NCBI RefSeq assembly: GCF_005217525.1
Contig: NZ_PNXQ01000001.1
Span: forward strand, 243,400 to 299,697
Direction: 5' to 3'
DNA: 56,298 nucleotides
DNA from: Paenibacillus terrae
GTDB lineage: Bacteria; Bacillota; Bacilli; Paenibacillales; Paenibacillaceae
A program made the translations under genes and the position numbers. Position 1 is the stretch's first letter; each line of letters begins with the position of its first letter. Positions 15,688-24,539 of this stretch are shown here, one piece after another. The notes beneath the pieces were generated by a model. The model searched no databases. It worked only from the letters and a program-made list of their open reading frames with translations, and was not told the origin of the DNA.

Positions 15688-16461
15688 TCACTTCGATTGC
15701 TTTGTGGCTTCGTACAAACGCTGTAAAATGGTAACCGCCTCAGCACGTGTGACTAGCGCTTTGGGGTGAAGGTATCCATCATTGGCGGTAAGGACGCCCA
15801 TATTAGTCAGGGTGTAGAATGCTTCTGCCTTTTGATCTTGGGAATCTCCATCATAATAGGGCTCCTCTTGAGTCGTGTCGATGTATATTACTGGATAGTT
15901 GATCGAGAAATTGTCATAGTAATCCGCCTGACGAATTTTTATATCCTTATACTGCGCAGCTGCAGAGATTACTTCCTTGATCTCAGGATGAAGAGTCTGA
16001 TTCGTATAATCCGTCCGAACGGAAGCAATCATCATAACATCCCAGCGGGTCAGCGGTTTGTCGGGATTGATATAGAATTGATAGTTTGGATATTTGCCCC
16101 CTACTCTTTCAGTGAAGCCCCAAACATAATCCCCATTGAATAATGCTGCAAAATCTTTATTCGCCCAGTGCTTACGCGCATCAACAAATTCTGAAGCTTT
16201 TCCGGACGAATGATTGATCTCTGGAAAAAGCTTGTGAAACATATTTACAAATTCCGCTTTCGTTATGGTTTTGCCTGGCTTGAAGGTCCCATCCTCATAG
16301 CCCTTGACAACACCTTTGTCGACCATCAAACGAATAGATTCAGCAGCCCATTCATATTTTGTCCCGTTCACATCAGTAAACGTATTTGCCGCGAATGCGG
16401 ATTGACTAAAAAACAGTGCCACCGCAACCAGCGGAGTGATAAGCCATTTCTTTTTCAACAT
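15688..16461 (-). CDS. Secreted S-layer-homology (SLH) protein
   Basis: 257 residues with a Sec signal peptide (MLKKKWLITPLVAVALFF...AFA, cleavage near residue 24). Three SLH-like repeats make up essentially the whole protein: residues about 27-85 (YEWAAESIRLMVDKGVVKGYEDGTFKPG), about 90-155 (HWANKDFAALFNGDYVWGF...INPDKPLTRWDVM) and about 205-255 (LTNMGVLTANDGYLHPKALVTRAEAV). SLH domains bind pyruvylated wall polymers. There is no effector domain, so it may be an anchoring or structural protein. Confidence 0.85.
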   Translation of the reverse strand: MLKKKWLITPLVAVALFFSQSAFAANTFTDVNGTKYEWAAESIRLMVDKGVVKGYEDGTFKPGKTITKAEFVNMFHKLFPEINHSSGKASEFVDARKHWANKDFAALFNGDYVWGFTERVGGKYPNYQFYINPDKPLTRWDVMMIASVRTDYTNQTLHPEIKEVISAAAQYKDIKIRQADYYDNFSINYPVIYIDTTQEEPYYDGDSQDQKAEAFYTLTNMGVLTANDGYLHPKALVTRAEAVTILQRLYEATKQSK

Positions 16462-16707
16462 CTCTTGCCACTTCCTTCAGGTAAAATTTATGTAGAAAAT
16501 AGTTCTCCAGAACTCCATGTTATATCGGCATCTCAAAAGCAAATGATGATAATAAACAGAAAAAAAAAACAACACAAAAAAGACCTCTGCAACGAATAAA
16601 TCCCGTCACAAAGGCCGTTATCCACTATCCCGAACACCTATTCCGCTAGGCTAACGCATCTACCCCCGAACAGATCACCGGAAGACAAAACGTTGACGCG
16701 ACGTGTG

Positions 16708-17067
16708 TTAACAAGGTTCTTCGTTCGGCTTCCCTGCATCCGTAGCTGTACGGAAGCTTGAACCGCAACCACAGGTAGCGATTGCATTCGGATTATGAAT
16801 CGTGAAGCCGCCTGACATACCAGACTCTTCAAAGTCGATTTCCAGACCGTCCAGGTAGCGGATGCTTTCCTTTTCCACTACAATCTTCATATCCTGTACG
16901 TTCATATATATATCCTGATCCGTCTCGTTGTCGTCAAAGCCCATGGCATACGAGAATCCGGTGCAACCGCCCGGCGTAACACCCAGACGCAAAAACATAT
17001 TCGGCGTTTCCTGCTGCTCCAGCATATCTTTTAAGCGCTCGGCAGCGGAATCGGTGATGTTAATCAT
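16708..17067 (-). CDS. HesB/IscA-type iron-sulfur carrier protein
   Basis: 119 residues of the A-type carrier family (IscA/ErpA/SufA), which transfers Fe-S clusters to apo-proteins. Seen: GVTPGGCTGFSY (first Cys) and CGCGSSF near the C-terminus (Cys-x-Cys pair), the three-cysteine pattern of the family. The frame extends to 17115, but the ATG at 17067 has GAGGAGG upstream and fits the family start. It lies divergent from mqnE, a radical SAM Fe-S enzyme. Confidence 0.93.
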   Translation of the reverse strand: MINITDSAAERLKDMLEQQETPNMFLRLGVTPGGCTGFSYAMGFDDNETDQDIYMNVQDMKIVVEKESIRYLDGLEIDFEESGMSGGFTIHNPNAIATCGCGSSFRTATDAGKPNEEPC

Positions 17068-17188
17068 GACTCCATCCTCCTCTTTTACTTCATGTTCTCC
17101 TTCAGTATACTCCACTATTTGCGGGTGCTCAAGTCATGAAATGTCCTTCCCTAACAGGCTAAAAGACCTGTTTTTCTGTTCGTTTGTA

Positions 17189-17217
17189 TTGAACACCTGT
17201 GAGGTGAGGTTTATAAT
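17189..17217 (+). promoter_or_regulatory. Sigma-A promoter far upstream of mqnE
   Basis: TTGAAC (17189-17194), a 17-base spacer, then a perfect TATAAT (17212-17217). The mqnE start is about 220 bases downstream, so the transcript would carry a long leader. The rest of 17068-17439 has no gene that I can support. Confidence 0.65.
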
Positions 17218-17439
17218 AGGTGAAGAGTGTGTAAAAGAAACTGTCGGAAATTTGTCATTTCATAGGCGATGTTCTGAGACATTCATCATTGTAGCTTGGC
17301 ATTGTAACATTTTTCACATATCATATATCCGCGCTGCCGGATTCGTACCGACGGAACGGGACATCCTGTGTGCATTAAGCGCTTGTGCCGCTTATAGGGC
17401 GGACAGCCTCGCACAGAGCAACTTGAAGGAGGAATAGGC

Positions 17440-18546
17440 ATGTCCACATTAGTTACACCCTTTACAGACCGCAGAATGGCGGAGATTGTAGAAAAGGTAC
17501 AGAACGGCATCCGTTTGAACCTTGAAGATGGTATATATTTGTACGAAACTGACGATATTCTCACACTGGGTCAGTTAGCTAACGAAGCGAATTTACGCAA
17601 GAACGGAAAAAAGGTTTATTTTATTGAGAATATGAGCCTGTACTTCACCAATGTATGCGAAGCGCGCTGCGCGTTCTGTAATTTCCGCAAGGATCAGGGG
17701 GAAGACGGCTCTTATACTTTGTCCGGGCAAGAAATGATTGATTATGTTGAGCAGCATATCCATCCGGGCGTGAGAGAATTCCATATCGTTGGCGGTCATA
17801 ATAATCATGTACCTTTCCAATACTATGTAGACTCATTGAAGGCGCTGAATGAAAAGTATCCCAACGTTACACTCAAAGCTTACACCGCAGCGGAAATTGA
17901 CTTTTTCACACGTATTAGCGGCTTGAGCATTAAAGAAGTGCTTCAGGAGCTGCAAAAGGCAGGACTTCAAACCTTGACCGGCGGTGGCGCAGAGATTTTA
18001 TCAGATGAGTATCGCCAAAAAATGCGTGTCACCAAAGCGAATGTAGATCGCTATCTTGAGGTTCATCGCACGGCTCACAATCTCGGCATGAGAACCCATA
18101 CGACAATGCTGTACGGTTCGGTTGAATCCTACGAGGATCGTATTGAACATATGCTGCAAATTCGGGCATTGCAGGACGAAACGAACGGATTTATGGTATT
18201 TATTCCACTGTCCATGCAGCCGAAAAGCAAAAATGCCAACATCATGCGTCGCAACTCTGCTTACGAGGATCTCAAAACCATTGCGATCAGCCGCCTGATG
18301 CTGGACAATATCGACCATGTCAAAGCTTACTTCATTAATATTGGTCCGCAATTGACGCAGGTCGCACTGACCTTCGGCGCATCGGACGTCCATGGTACGA
18401 TTGTGCGTGAGCAAATCAGCCATGCCGCAGGTGCACTGACCCCGGCGGGTTTGACCCGTAAAGAGCTGATCTGGCTGGTCAAAGGTGCAGGACGCATCCC
18501 GGTTGAACGGGACACCTTCTATAACGAAATCGAAGTTTTCGAATAA
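17440..18546 (+). CDS. mqnE: Aminofutalosine synthase
   Basis: 368-residue radical SAM enzyme that joins chorismate-derived 3-enolpyruvylbenzoate with SAM to make aminofutalosine, the entry reaction of the futalosine menaquinone pathway. Seen: CEARCAFC (C73, C77, C80) for the 4Fe-4S cluster, VGGHNNHVPF around residue 114, TLTGGGAEIL (about 179-188), and SMQPKSKN. The MqnC paralogue carries a different cluster-proximal sequence. Start follows GGAGGAATAGGC. A shared regulatory interval with the HesB-like gene separates them. Confidence 0.93.
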   Translation: MSTLVTPFTDRRMAEIVEKVQNGIRLNLEDGIYLYETDDILTLGQLANEANLRKNGKKVYFIENMSLYFTNVCEARCAFCNFRKDQGEDGSYTLSGQEMIDYVEQHIHPGVREFHIVGGHNNHVPFQYYVDSLKALNEKYPNVTLKAYTAAEIDFFTRISGLSIKEVLQELQKAGLQTLTGGGAEILSDEYRQKMRVTKANVDRYLEVHRTAHNLGMRTHTTMLYGSVESYEDRIEHMLQIRALQDETNGFMVFIPLSMQPKSKNANIMRRNSAYEDLKTIAISRLMLDNIDHVKAYFINIGPQLTQVALTFGASDVHGTIVREQISHAAGALTPAGLTRKELIWLVKGAGRIPVERDTFYNEIEVFE

Positions 18547-18597
18547 AAGCCATATCGGATTTCCCATAAGCTGCCCCGGAATTTTCTGGTCTGTCTG

Positions 18598-18629
18598 CCT
18601 ATAGGCGGGCCGGGAACCCGGTTTTACAA
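18598..18629 (+). terminator. Possible terminator of mqnE
   Basis: GCCTATAGGC followed by CCGGGAACCCGG and a TTTT. The loops are very small, so this is a weak candidate. Confidence 0.3.
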
Positions 18630-18767
18630 CAACAAAAAACCTGTGTCTGATCGGAAACATTGAATTTGCATGTCGTCGGGATAAGGCGTAATTTGAAGGC
18701 GAACAAGGTTTCCTGATGAGGCACCAGACCATTTGCCGGGGACACGGCAGCGAAAGGACGGCGGATT

Positions 18768-19838
18768 TTGATGAAAAATTTCGTTATTCTGGGAGGCGGC
18801 TACGGTGGCCTTACCATTGCCAAAGAATTACTGAATAAGCATATTCCCGATGATGTCCAAGTTATTTTAGTGGATCGGATGCCCTTTCAGGGATTGAAAA
18901 CAGAATACTACGCCCTTGCGGCCGGGACGGTATCTGATTTTGATTTACGTGTGCATTTTCCCGATGAACAACGGCTCATTCGCAAATATGGGGAAGTTAC
19001 TTTAATGGATCTGGAAAATAAAATCGTACATTTTCAGGATGGCGAGCCGTTGCCCTATGAGCAGCTTGTGATTGCACTGGGCTGTACTGACCGTTTTCAC
19101 AATACTCCAGGTGCCGAAGAGCATAGCTGTACCATCCAGTCCTTTAACAATACACGTCAAACGTATCTGCGCCTGAATGAAATCAAGCCTTACGGACATG
19201 TGCATATTGTAGGTGGCGGTCTGAGCGGTGTTGAGATTGCGGCGGAATTGCGCGAAAGCCGCACAGATTTGAATATTACAATTATGGATCGGGGCGAGCG
19301 GGTGCTGTCGGCATTCCCGCAGCGTTTGTCTGCCTATGTGCATGCCTGGTTTAAGGAGCATCAAGTCGATGCATTGAATCATGTCGGGGTTTCCCGCATT
19401 GAGCCGGGTGCTATTTACAATCATGATGAAGAAATTGTGACGGATGCGGTTGTATGGACAGCCGGGATTCAACCCGTGAAAATCGTGCAGGATTTAGCTG
19501 TGCCCAAAGACCCTCAAGGCCGCATTGTACTAAACGAATATTACCAAATCCCGGATCATCCCGAGGTGTACGTGGTCGGAGACTGTGCCAGTCTCCCCTA
19601 CTCTCCAAGTGCCCAGGCAGCGGAGGTGCAAGGTGAACAGATTGCACACATTGTACACGACCTGTGGAAAGGCCACACGCCTCACCCGCATCCTTTGAAG
19701 CTGCGTGGTACATTGGGTGCGCTTGGCAAGAAGGCTGGATTCGGCTACGGCTTTATGGGCAGTACATCTTTGCGTGGACGAGTACCACGCCTGCTCAAAA
19801 GCGGTGTGCTCTGGAAGTCCAAACGGCATTTTGGATAA
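18768..19838 (+). CDS. yutJ: Type II NADH dehydrogenase-like protein (YutJ-like)
   Basis: 356-residue pyridine nucleotide-disulfide oxidoreductase-fold flavoprotein. Seen: FVILGGGYGGLTIAKEL (FAD-binding dinucleotide fold, residues 4-20), HVHIVGGGLSGVEIAAEL (NAD-binding fold, about 144-161) and VYVVGDCASLPYS (FAD loop, about 268-280). It resembles B. subtilis YutJ in order and neighbours: yuzB and the NifU-like yutI lie next to it. It probably feeds electrons from NADH to menaquinone, but proof of quinone activity is not visible in the sequence. Confidence 0.85.
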   Translation: MMKNFVILGGGYGGLTIAKELLNKHIPDDVQVILVDRMPFQGLKTEYYALAAGTVSDFDLRVHFPDEQRLIRKYGEVTLMDLENKIVHFQDGEPLPYEQLVIALGCTDRFHNTPGAEEHSCTIQSFNNTRQTYLRLNEIKPYGHVHIVGGGLSGVEIAAELRESRTDLNITIMDRGERVLSAFPQRLSAYVHAWFKEHQVDALNHVGVSRIEPGAIYNHDEEIVTDAVVWTAGIQPVKIVQDLAVPKDPQGRIVLNEYYQIPDHPEVYVVGDCASLPYSPSAQAAEVQGEQIAHIVHDLWKGHTPHPHPLKLRGTLGALGKKAGFGYGFMGSTSLRGRVPRLLKSGVLWKSKRHFG

Positions 19839-19856
19839 TCTGTTGGTATAACAAAC

Positions 19857-19889
19857 AAAAAAGAACCGCTCTGGGAGCGGTTCTTTTTT
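19857..19889. terminator. Strong bidirectional terminator after yutJ
   Basis: A perfect stem AAGAACCGCTC/GAGCGGTTCTT with loop TGG, flanked by A and T tracts on both sides, between the convergent yutJ and yuzB. Confidence 0.9.
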
Positions 19890-19959
19890 GTTTTGGGCAT
19901 GGTATGGAAGGCTCGTTATATCATAGCCAGAACAAAGCAGGCTGACAAAGGATTACATC

Positions 19960-20217
19960 TTAGTCGAGATCAAGGTTATCCCACGCCTCGGCTTCTTTGA
20001 TTTTGTTCATAATCACTTCGTACAGCAGCTCGGCTGTATCGGCAGATACAATCTCGCCGTTGACCATCGCATACGGTTCTGCATTGCACTGACCACAATT
20101 GCTGAGACAGCCGTATTCAATGACGTCATAATCCGGATTTTGCTCCAGTCTGGACATGATCTCATCGGTTCCAAAATGCATATTGCTGGTGCAAAATTCA
20201 ATGATGGGTCTTAACAT
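19960..20217 (-). CDS. yuzB: YuzB-family protein (DUF1450)
   Basis: 85 residues. MLRPIIEFC at the start, then GTDEI, and YGCLSNCGQC with Asn-Ala-Glu, the DUF1450 cysteine motif (residues about 35-44). Cysteines Cys9, Cys37, Cys41, Cys44 suggest metal or Fe-S binding. The frame extends to 20316 but overlaps yutI; the ATG at 20217 is preceded by AGGTG. Placement between yutJ and a NifU-like gene is conserved in Bacillus, which supports an Fe-S-related or redox role. Confidence 0.9.
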   Translation of the reverse strand: MLRPIIEFCTSNMHFGTDEIMSRLEQNPDYDVIEYGCLSNCGQCNAEPYAMVNGEIVSADTAELLYEVIMNKIKEAEAWDNLDLD

Positions 20218-20303
20218 TTTTTCACCTGCTTTGGACGACGGGCATTTTAATTTGGCCCGCTTTGTAATATAATAAAAAGGTATAGGAAAGGAGTTGAATT
20301 CTA

Positions 20304-20549
20304 ATGAGCGAAACACAAAGCGTTCAAATGTATGATGAAGTAGCAGATGTACTGGATAAGCTTCGTCCGTTCCTGCAACGCGATGGCGGCGACGTTGAGC
20401 TGGTTGATGTTGAAGACGGCATCGTTAAGCTGAAGCTGGTAGGCGCTTGCGGCAGTTGCCCAAGTTCCACAATCACGCTGAAAGCAGGGATTGAACGCGC
20501 TCTTCTCGAAGAAGTCGACGGCGTCCAAGAAGTGGTACAAGTATTCTAA
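20304..20549 (+). CDS. yutI: NifU-like iron-sulfur scaffold (YutI-like)
   Basis: 81-residue protein consisting of a NifU C-terminal domain only. Seen: [15 protein letters not shown], then ACGSCPSS with the CxxC (Cys54, Cys57) that binds a 4Fe-4S cluster, and the amphipathic [11 protein letters not shown] end. It delivers clusters to apo-proteins. SD GGAAAGGAG. It diverges from yuzB and is followed by a strong terminator. Neighbouring Fe-S users include MqnE and LipA. Confidence 0.95.
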   Translation: MSETQSVQMYDEVADVLDKLRPFLQRDGGDVELVDVEDGIVKLKLVGACGSCPSSTITLKAGIERALLEEVDGVQEVVQVF

Positions 20550-20571
20550 TGCTTGATGCATAATGATCATG

Positions 20572-20611
20572 AGAGTCTTGACTTCGATAACGAAGCTCAA
20601 GACTCTTTTTT
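20572..20611 (+). terminator. Terminator after the NifU-like gene
   Basis: A perfect 10-base stem AGAGTCTTGA/TCAAGACTCT with an inner TTCG/CGAA hairpin, followed by TTTTTT. Confidence 0.92.
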
Positions 20612-20641
20612 GTGTGACGAGGCATACTCGATCTTAATCCC

Positions 20642-21406
20642 TTATATGATCGGCCGAATCGGGTCCAGCCCTCCTGACACATCCATAATGTTGCCTGTGA
20701 TAAAATCCGAATCCTCATCACACAAATAAGCAATCACTCGTGCAATGTCCTCTCCACTGCCTGGACGTCCACGAGGTGTCTCTTTATCCTGCAAGCCGAT
20801 GACGTCGGCAATTGACTTTTCCTTGTTCGCCCCCCGGATATCCCCGGGACAAACCATATTGACCGTGATACCATAAGGAGCTTCTTCCACAGCCAGTGAC
20901 TTTGTAAAGGAAACCAGCCCCACCTTGGCGGCTGCGTACACGGCGCGATGCGGCCAAGCTCGTGCTTCTCCAGCATGACCAAAGCCAAAATGAATAATAC
21001 GTCCCCATTGCTGGTTCCGCATATGAGGCAATACCAGATGATCCAGCAGCATCGTACCCACCAGATTCCCCTGAATCATGGTATGAATCTCGGCTACACT
21101 GTAATCTGCAAACAAGCGACGTTCCCGAATAAACGGTCCGGCGTTATTTACCATAATATCTACGCCGCCCAGCCGATCCTGTACTGCACTGATCAGCCTT
21201 GTAATATCCTCCTGAATCGAAATATCTCCTTGCAAAGACAGGCAGCGTACTCCCTTGGCTTCAATCACCTGCCTAAGCTCTTCGGCTTCAGTTTGGCTAT
21301 GCACATAGTTTAGTACAATGTCACAACCTTCATCAGCCAGACGCAGAGCGGTCATTTTACCTAATCCTTTGGCACTGCCCGTTATAAGCGCGACTTTGTG
21401 TCTCAA
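20642..21406 (-). CDS. Short-chain dehydrogenase/reductase
   Basis: 254-residue classical SDR. Seen: TGSAKGLGK (cofactor-binding GxxxGxG, residues 10-18), NNAG (about 88-91), and YAAAK (catalytic Tyr-x-x-x-Lys, about 158-162). It looks FabG-like in length, but it is not next to fatty acid genes. It starts with TTG after GAGGAGG. Substrate unknown. The gene is followed downstream by the convergent NifU-like terminator. Confidence 0.92.
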   Translation of the reverse strand: MRHKVALITGSAKGLGKMTALRLADEGCDIVLNYVHSQTEAEELRQVIEAKGVRCLSLQGDISIQEDITRLISAVQDRLGGVDIMVNNAGPFIRERRLFADYSVAEIHTMIQGNLVGTMLLDHLVLPHMRNQQWGRIIHFGFGHAGEARAWPHRAVYAAAKVGLVSFTKSLAVEEAPYGITVNMVCPGDIRGANKEKSIADVIGLQDKETPRGRPGSGEDIARVIAYLCDEDSDFITGNIMDVSGGLDPIRPII

Positions 21407-21485
21407 CAGTTTTCCTCCTCTTCACAGAGAACGGTCACCCCCAAGTATAAAATATTTAGGCTTCGCCTACAACTCCAAGTAAAAA

Positions 21486-21522
21486 GAAACCCCAAATCCT
21501 CTTGTTCAAGAGAATCGGGGTT
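21486..21522 (-). terminator. Terminator of the metNIQ operon
   Basis: AAACCCC...CTCTTG / CAAGAG...GGGGTTT stem. On the minus strand it is followed by CTTTTTA. Confidence 0.75.
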
Positions 21523-21549
21523 TGGGTTCAATGCGTTCTTGTGTCCAGC

Positions 21550-22392
21550 TTAAAATGCCGGGATAATCGCGCCTTGGTATTTGTCTTCGATGAATTTTTT
21601 AGTTTCCGGGGATTGCAAAGCCTTGATCAGCTTCTGAATCGCTTCGGAATCTTTATTATCAGGACGCGCTACCAAAACATTGGCATATGGGGAATCCTTG
21701 TCTTCCAGTGCCAGTGCATCCTTCGTCGGGTTCAGCTTCGCTTCCAGAGCATAGTTTGTGTTGATCAGAGCAATATCCACTTCAGGCAACTGACGTGGCA
21801 GCATAGCCGCTTCCAGCTCCTTGAATTTCAGGTTTTTCGGGTTTTCTGTAATATCTTTTACTGTAGCTTCGATGTTGCTTGCGTCTTTCAGCTTGATCAG
21901 ACCTTGTTTCTCCAGCAACAGCAATGCACGTCCTCCATTGGTAGCATCGTTAGGAATGGCAACTGTTGCACCATCCGGAATTTCATCAAGCTTTTTATAT
22001 TTTTGCGAGTAGATACCGAATGGCTCCAGATGAACCGCGCCTACAGATACCAGATCCATTTTGCGCTCTTTGTTCATAACATCCATGTATGGTACATGTT
22101 GATAGAAGTTAGCATCCAGTTGCTTGTCGAACAATTGTACGTTTGGTTGTACGTAGTCGTTAAACTGAACGACTTGAAGACGAACGCCCTCTTTTTCCAA
22201 CTGTGGCTTGATCGCTTCCAAAATTTCCGCATGCGGTACAGGAGAAGCGCCAACTTTCAGCTCAACTTCGCGTGGTGACCCGCCTGTATTTTGGGTCGCA
22301 TTGTTTGTATCGGATGTCGTGCTTTTCGTACCGCAAGCTGCCAGTACCGCAATTAATGTCAAGCTTAATACGGCCAATACCCATTTTTTCAT
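21550..22392 (-). CDS. metQ: Methionine ABC transporter, substrate-binding lipoprotein
   Basis: 280 residues. Lipoprotein signal peptide with LAAC lipobox (lipidated Cys about residue 20). The mature protein is of the NlpA/MetQ family: ELKVGASPVPHAEILE, DANFYQHVPYMD, HLEPFGIYS and GATVAIPNDATNGGRAL. It captures methionine outside the membrane for MetNI. Third gene of the metNIQ operon, controlled by the SAM-I riboswitch upstream. Confidence 0.95.
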   Translation of the reverse strand: MKKWVLAVLSLTLIAVLAACGTKSTTSDTNNATQNTGGSPREVELKVGASPVPHAEILEAIKPQLEKEGVRLQVVQFNDYVQPNVQLFDKQLDANFYQHVPYMDVMNKERKMDLVSVGAVHLEPFGIYSQKYKKLDEIPDGATVAIPNDATNGGRALLLLEKQGLIKLKDASNIEATVKDITENPKNLKFKELEAAMLPRQLPEVDIALINTNYALEAKLNPTKDALALEDKDSPYANVLVARPDNKDSEAIQKLIKALQSPETKKFIEDKYQGAIIPAF

Positions 22393-22467
22393 GTTATTAC
22401 CCCTCCAATGAATTGTAATGTTCAGGATTCAGACGCCCTGATCAATAAGGATTTCTATATGGTTTCC

Positions 22468-23136
22468 CTATTTTCGAGTATAATGCCGCACCAGACGGTC
22501 TCCCGCCATTTGCAGCAATTGCACCAGTACGACCATCAGTATGACCGCAACGATCATGACAGCCGTTTCATAACGGTAGTATCCGTAGTTGATAGCTAGT
22601 GTACCCAAACCACCGCCCCCAATCATACCGGACATTGCTGTATAGGATACCAGCGTAACGACGGTAATCGTTAATGCGGCGAGCAGACCCGGCAGGGCCT
22701 CACGCAGCAGCACCCGACGGATAATCTGCCCTGTAGAGGCGCCCATGGCTTGTGCAGCCTCGATAACACCTTTGTCCACTTCGCGCAATGACGTCTCCAC
22801 GAGACGGGCGAAGAATGGCGCAGCACCAATGACCAGCGGTGGAATCGTACCCAGCACTCCCGTGGAAGTCCCCACCAGCGACCGTGTAAAAGGAATCAGT
22901 GCAACAATCAAAATAATAAACGGTACGGACCGCAAAATGTTAACGATAAAGGAAAGTACAACGTATATCACCTTCATCAGACTCCATGAGGAGCGGCTTG
23001 CCAGAAATAATAAAACCCCAAGCGGCAGACCAATAATAAGAGTGAACAACGCAGATGCACCGAGCATCTGGAGTGTCTCTAAAGTAGAGTTACCTAGTTC
23101 TTCCCAACTCACTTGCGAAAAATCAAGTTCACTCAT
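22468..23136 (-). CDS. metI: Methionine ABC transporter permease
   Basis: 222 residues, five or six hydrophobic segments. The EAA-type loop EAAQAMGAST-GQIIRRVLLREALPGL (about residues 130-155) is the coupling helix that contacts MetN. IIGLPLGVLLFL and SMSG-type GMIGGGGLGTLAINYGYYRYE regions match MetI. Its ATG overlaps the metN stop by four bases (ATGA), so the two are coupled. Confidence 0.95.
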   Translation of the reverse strand: MSELDFSQVSWEELGNSTLETLQMLGASALFTLIIGLPLGVLLFLASRSSWSLMKVIYVVLSFIVNILRSVPFIILIVALIPFTRSLVGTSTGVLGTIPPLVIGAAPFFARLVETSLREVDKGVIEAAQAMGASTGQIIRRVLLREALPGLLAALTITVVTLVSYTAMSGMIGGGGLGTLAINYGYYRYETAVMIVAVILMVVLVQLLQMAGDRLVRHYTRK

Positions 23137-24155
23137 TGTCCGATCACCTCCACATCAAGTCCCTGACCGGACACCTCGCGCAGCGTGTGCTCAATATCCT
23201 CCTGATTTCCTTCAAAACGGACGATAAGCTGCCCATAGGGTACGTTTTTAATCGTGGAGATAGTTCCCTGCAAGATCGCAAAATCAACCCCGGTGCTACG
23301 GGCTGTACGTGACAGAATCGCATCATATGTCTTGCTGCCCAAAAATGAAATCCGTACAACATGCGCCGATTCGCCGCCACCCGCAGCTGCAATGGCTGCT
23401 TGCAGCTCCTCGGGATGCTCAGACTCCCGCTGGATAAAGTCCTTGGTTACTTGATGCTGCGGCTTGAGGAATACTTCTGCCACCGGACCTTGCTCCACGA
23501 TGTCGCCCTGATGAATGACACCAACACGATCACAGATGCTTTGAATGACATGCATTTCATGCGTAATCAGCACGATGGTCAAATTAAAACGCTGGTTAAT
23601 GTCCAACAGCAATTTGAGGATGGACCCTGTCGTCTGTGGATCAAGCGCCGAGGTCGCCTCGTCGCACAGAAGTACATGAGGATCACTGGCAAGCGCCCGT
23701 GCAATACCTACCCGTTGCTTCTGTCCGCCCGAGAGCTGTGACGGATATTTAGCGCTGTGCTCTTCCAGACCGACCAGTTCCAGCAGTTCACGAACCTTCT
23801 GGTCCAGCTTTTGCTTCGGCGTATTCACCAGACGCAGCGGAAAGGCAATATTGTCATACACCGTCGCCGAGGATAATAAATTAAAATGCTGAAAGATCAT
23901 TCCGATTTTACGACGCTGTTTCTGTAACTGGGATTGGCTTACCGTGGCGAGATTCACGCCATCTACCCATATCTCGCCCGAGGTCGGACGTTCCAATAAA
24001 TTAATACAGCGGATCAGCGTACTTTTACCCGCTCCGGAATGACCGATGACTCCAAATATTTCACCACGCTCTATGGAAAGATTCAAACCGGACAGCGCAC
24101 TAACGCGTCGGCTGCCTTTGCCATAATGCTTGGTTAATTGTTTAAGCTCTATCAA
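23133..24155 (-). CDS. metN: Methionine ABC transporter ATP-binding protein
   Basis: 340-residue MetN, longer than a bare ABC domain because of a C-terminal NIL domain (about residues 255-340, ARSTGVDFAILQGTIS) that binds methionine as feedback. Seen: Walker A GHSGAGKST (38-46), signature LSGGQKQRV (about 141-149), Walker B VLLCDEATSALDP, and an H-loop His in VLITHEMHV. First gene of the operon, behind the SAM-I riboswitch. Confidence 0.97.
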   Translation of the reverse strand: MIELKQLTKHYGKGSRRVSALSGLNLSIERGEIFGVIGHSGAGKSTLIRCINLLERPTSGEIWVDGVNLATVSQSQLQKQRRKIGMIFQHFNLLSSATVYDNIAFPLRLVNTPKQKLDQKVRELLELVGLEEHSAKYPSQLSGGQKQRVGIARALASDPHVLLCDEATSALDPQTTGSILKLLLDINQRFNLTIVLITHEMHVIQSICDRVGVIHQGDIVEQGPVAEVFLKPQHQVTKDFIQRESEHPEELQAAIAAAGGGESAHVVRISFLGSKTYDAILSRTARSTGVDFAILQGTISTIKNVPYGQLIVRFEGNQEDIEHTLREVSGQGLDVEVIGQ

Positions 24156-24220
24156 CGTGCTGCGACCCCCTTCACTCTTCCTTACCCTTTTAAGCGACTT
24201 TCATCTCTATGATGATACAA

Positions 24221-24406
24221 AAAGAGCCCCTTTCACAGAATGAAAAGGGCCCCCATCATACGAACCTGTTCTCATCTGTCAAAACCGCTATAACTCTAGC
24301 GGTTTTGTAGGAATTAGCACCATAACGTTCCCTTCCGATGTACCACACCGGAAAAGAACGGGTTGCCGGGCTTCATCGGGCCAGTCCCTCCACCTCTCTG
24401 GATAAG
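24221..24406 (-). promoter_or_regulatory. SAM-I (S-box) riboswitch controlling metNIQ
   Basis: The conserved S-box core reads on the minus strand as AGAGAGGTGGAGGGACTGG, then CCCGATGAAGCCCGGCAACC, then GGTGCTAATTCC. The P1 stem pairs CTTATC (24401-24406) with GATGAG (24271-24276). The expression platform hairpin GGGGCCC.../...GGGCTC with T-tract lies at about 24221-24254. SAM binding would stabilise P1 and favour this terminator, so the operon is expressed when SAM is low. Confidence 0.97.
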
Positions 24407-24491
24407 AAAAATATGTTAAACTCCAGCTTTAGCTGTCCGTTAAATTTATATTTAAAATCATAATTCAAGCATTTTTCTGAAACTAGATTTC

Positions 24492-24520
24492 AGTATAGAT
24501 AGTTTACATAGCTTTGTCAA
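24492..24520 (-). promoter_or_regulatory. Promoter of the SAM-I riboswitch/metNIQ transcript
   Basis: On the minus strand TTGACA (24515-24520), a 17-base spacer, then TATACT (24492-24497). Transcription would begin about 80 bases before the aptamer. Confidence 0.75.
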
Positions 24521-24539
24521 AGGATATTTTCTAACATAA

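Noticed and set aside
18001..18732. 243-codon minus-strand frame overlapping mqnE
   Set aside because: mqnE is strongly supported on the plus strand; the frame has an implausible composition.
21502..22278. 258-codon plus-strand frame opposite metQ
   Set aside because: It is opposite a clear MetQ lipoprotein and has a skewed Phe/Gln-rich composition.
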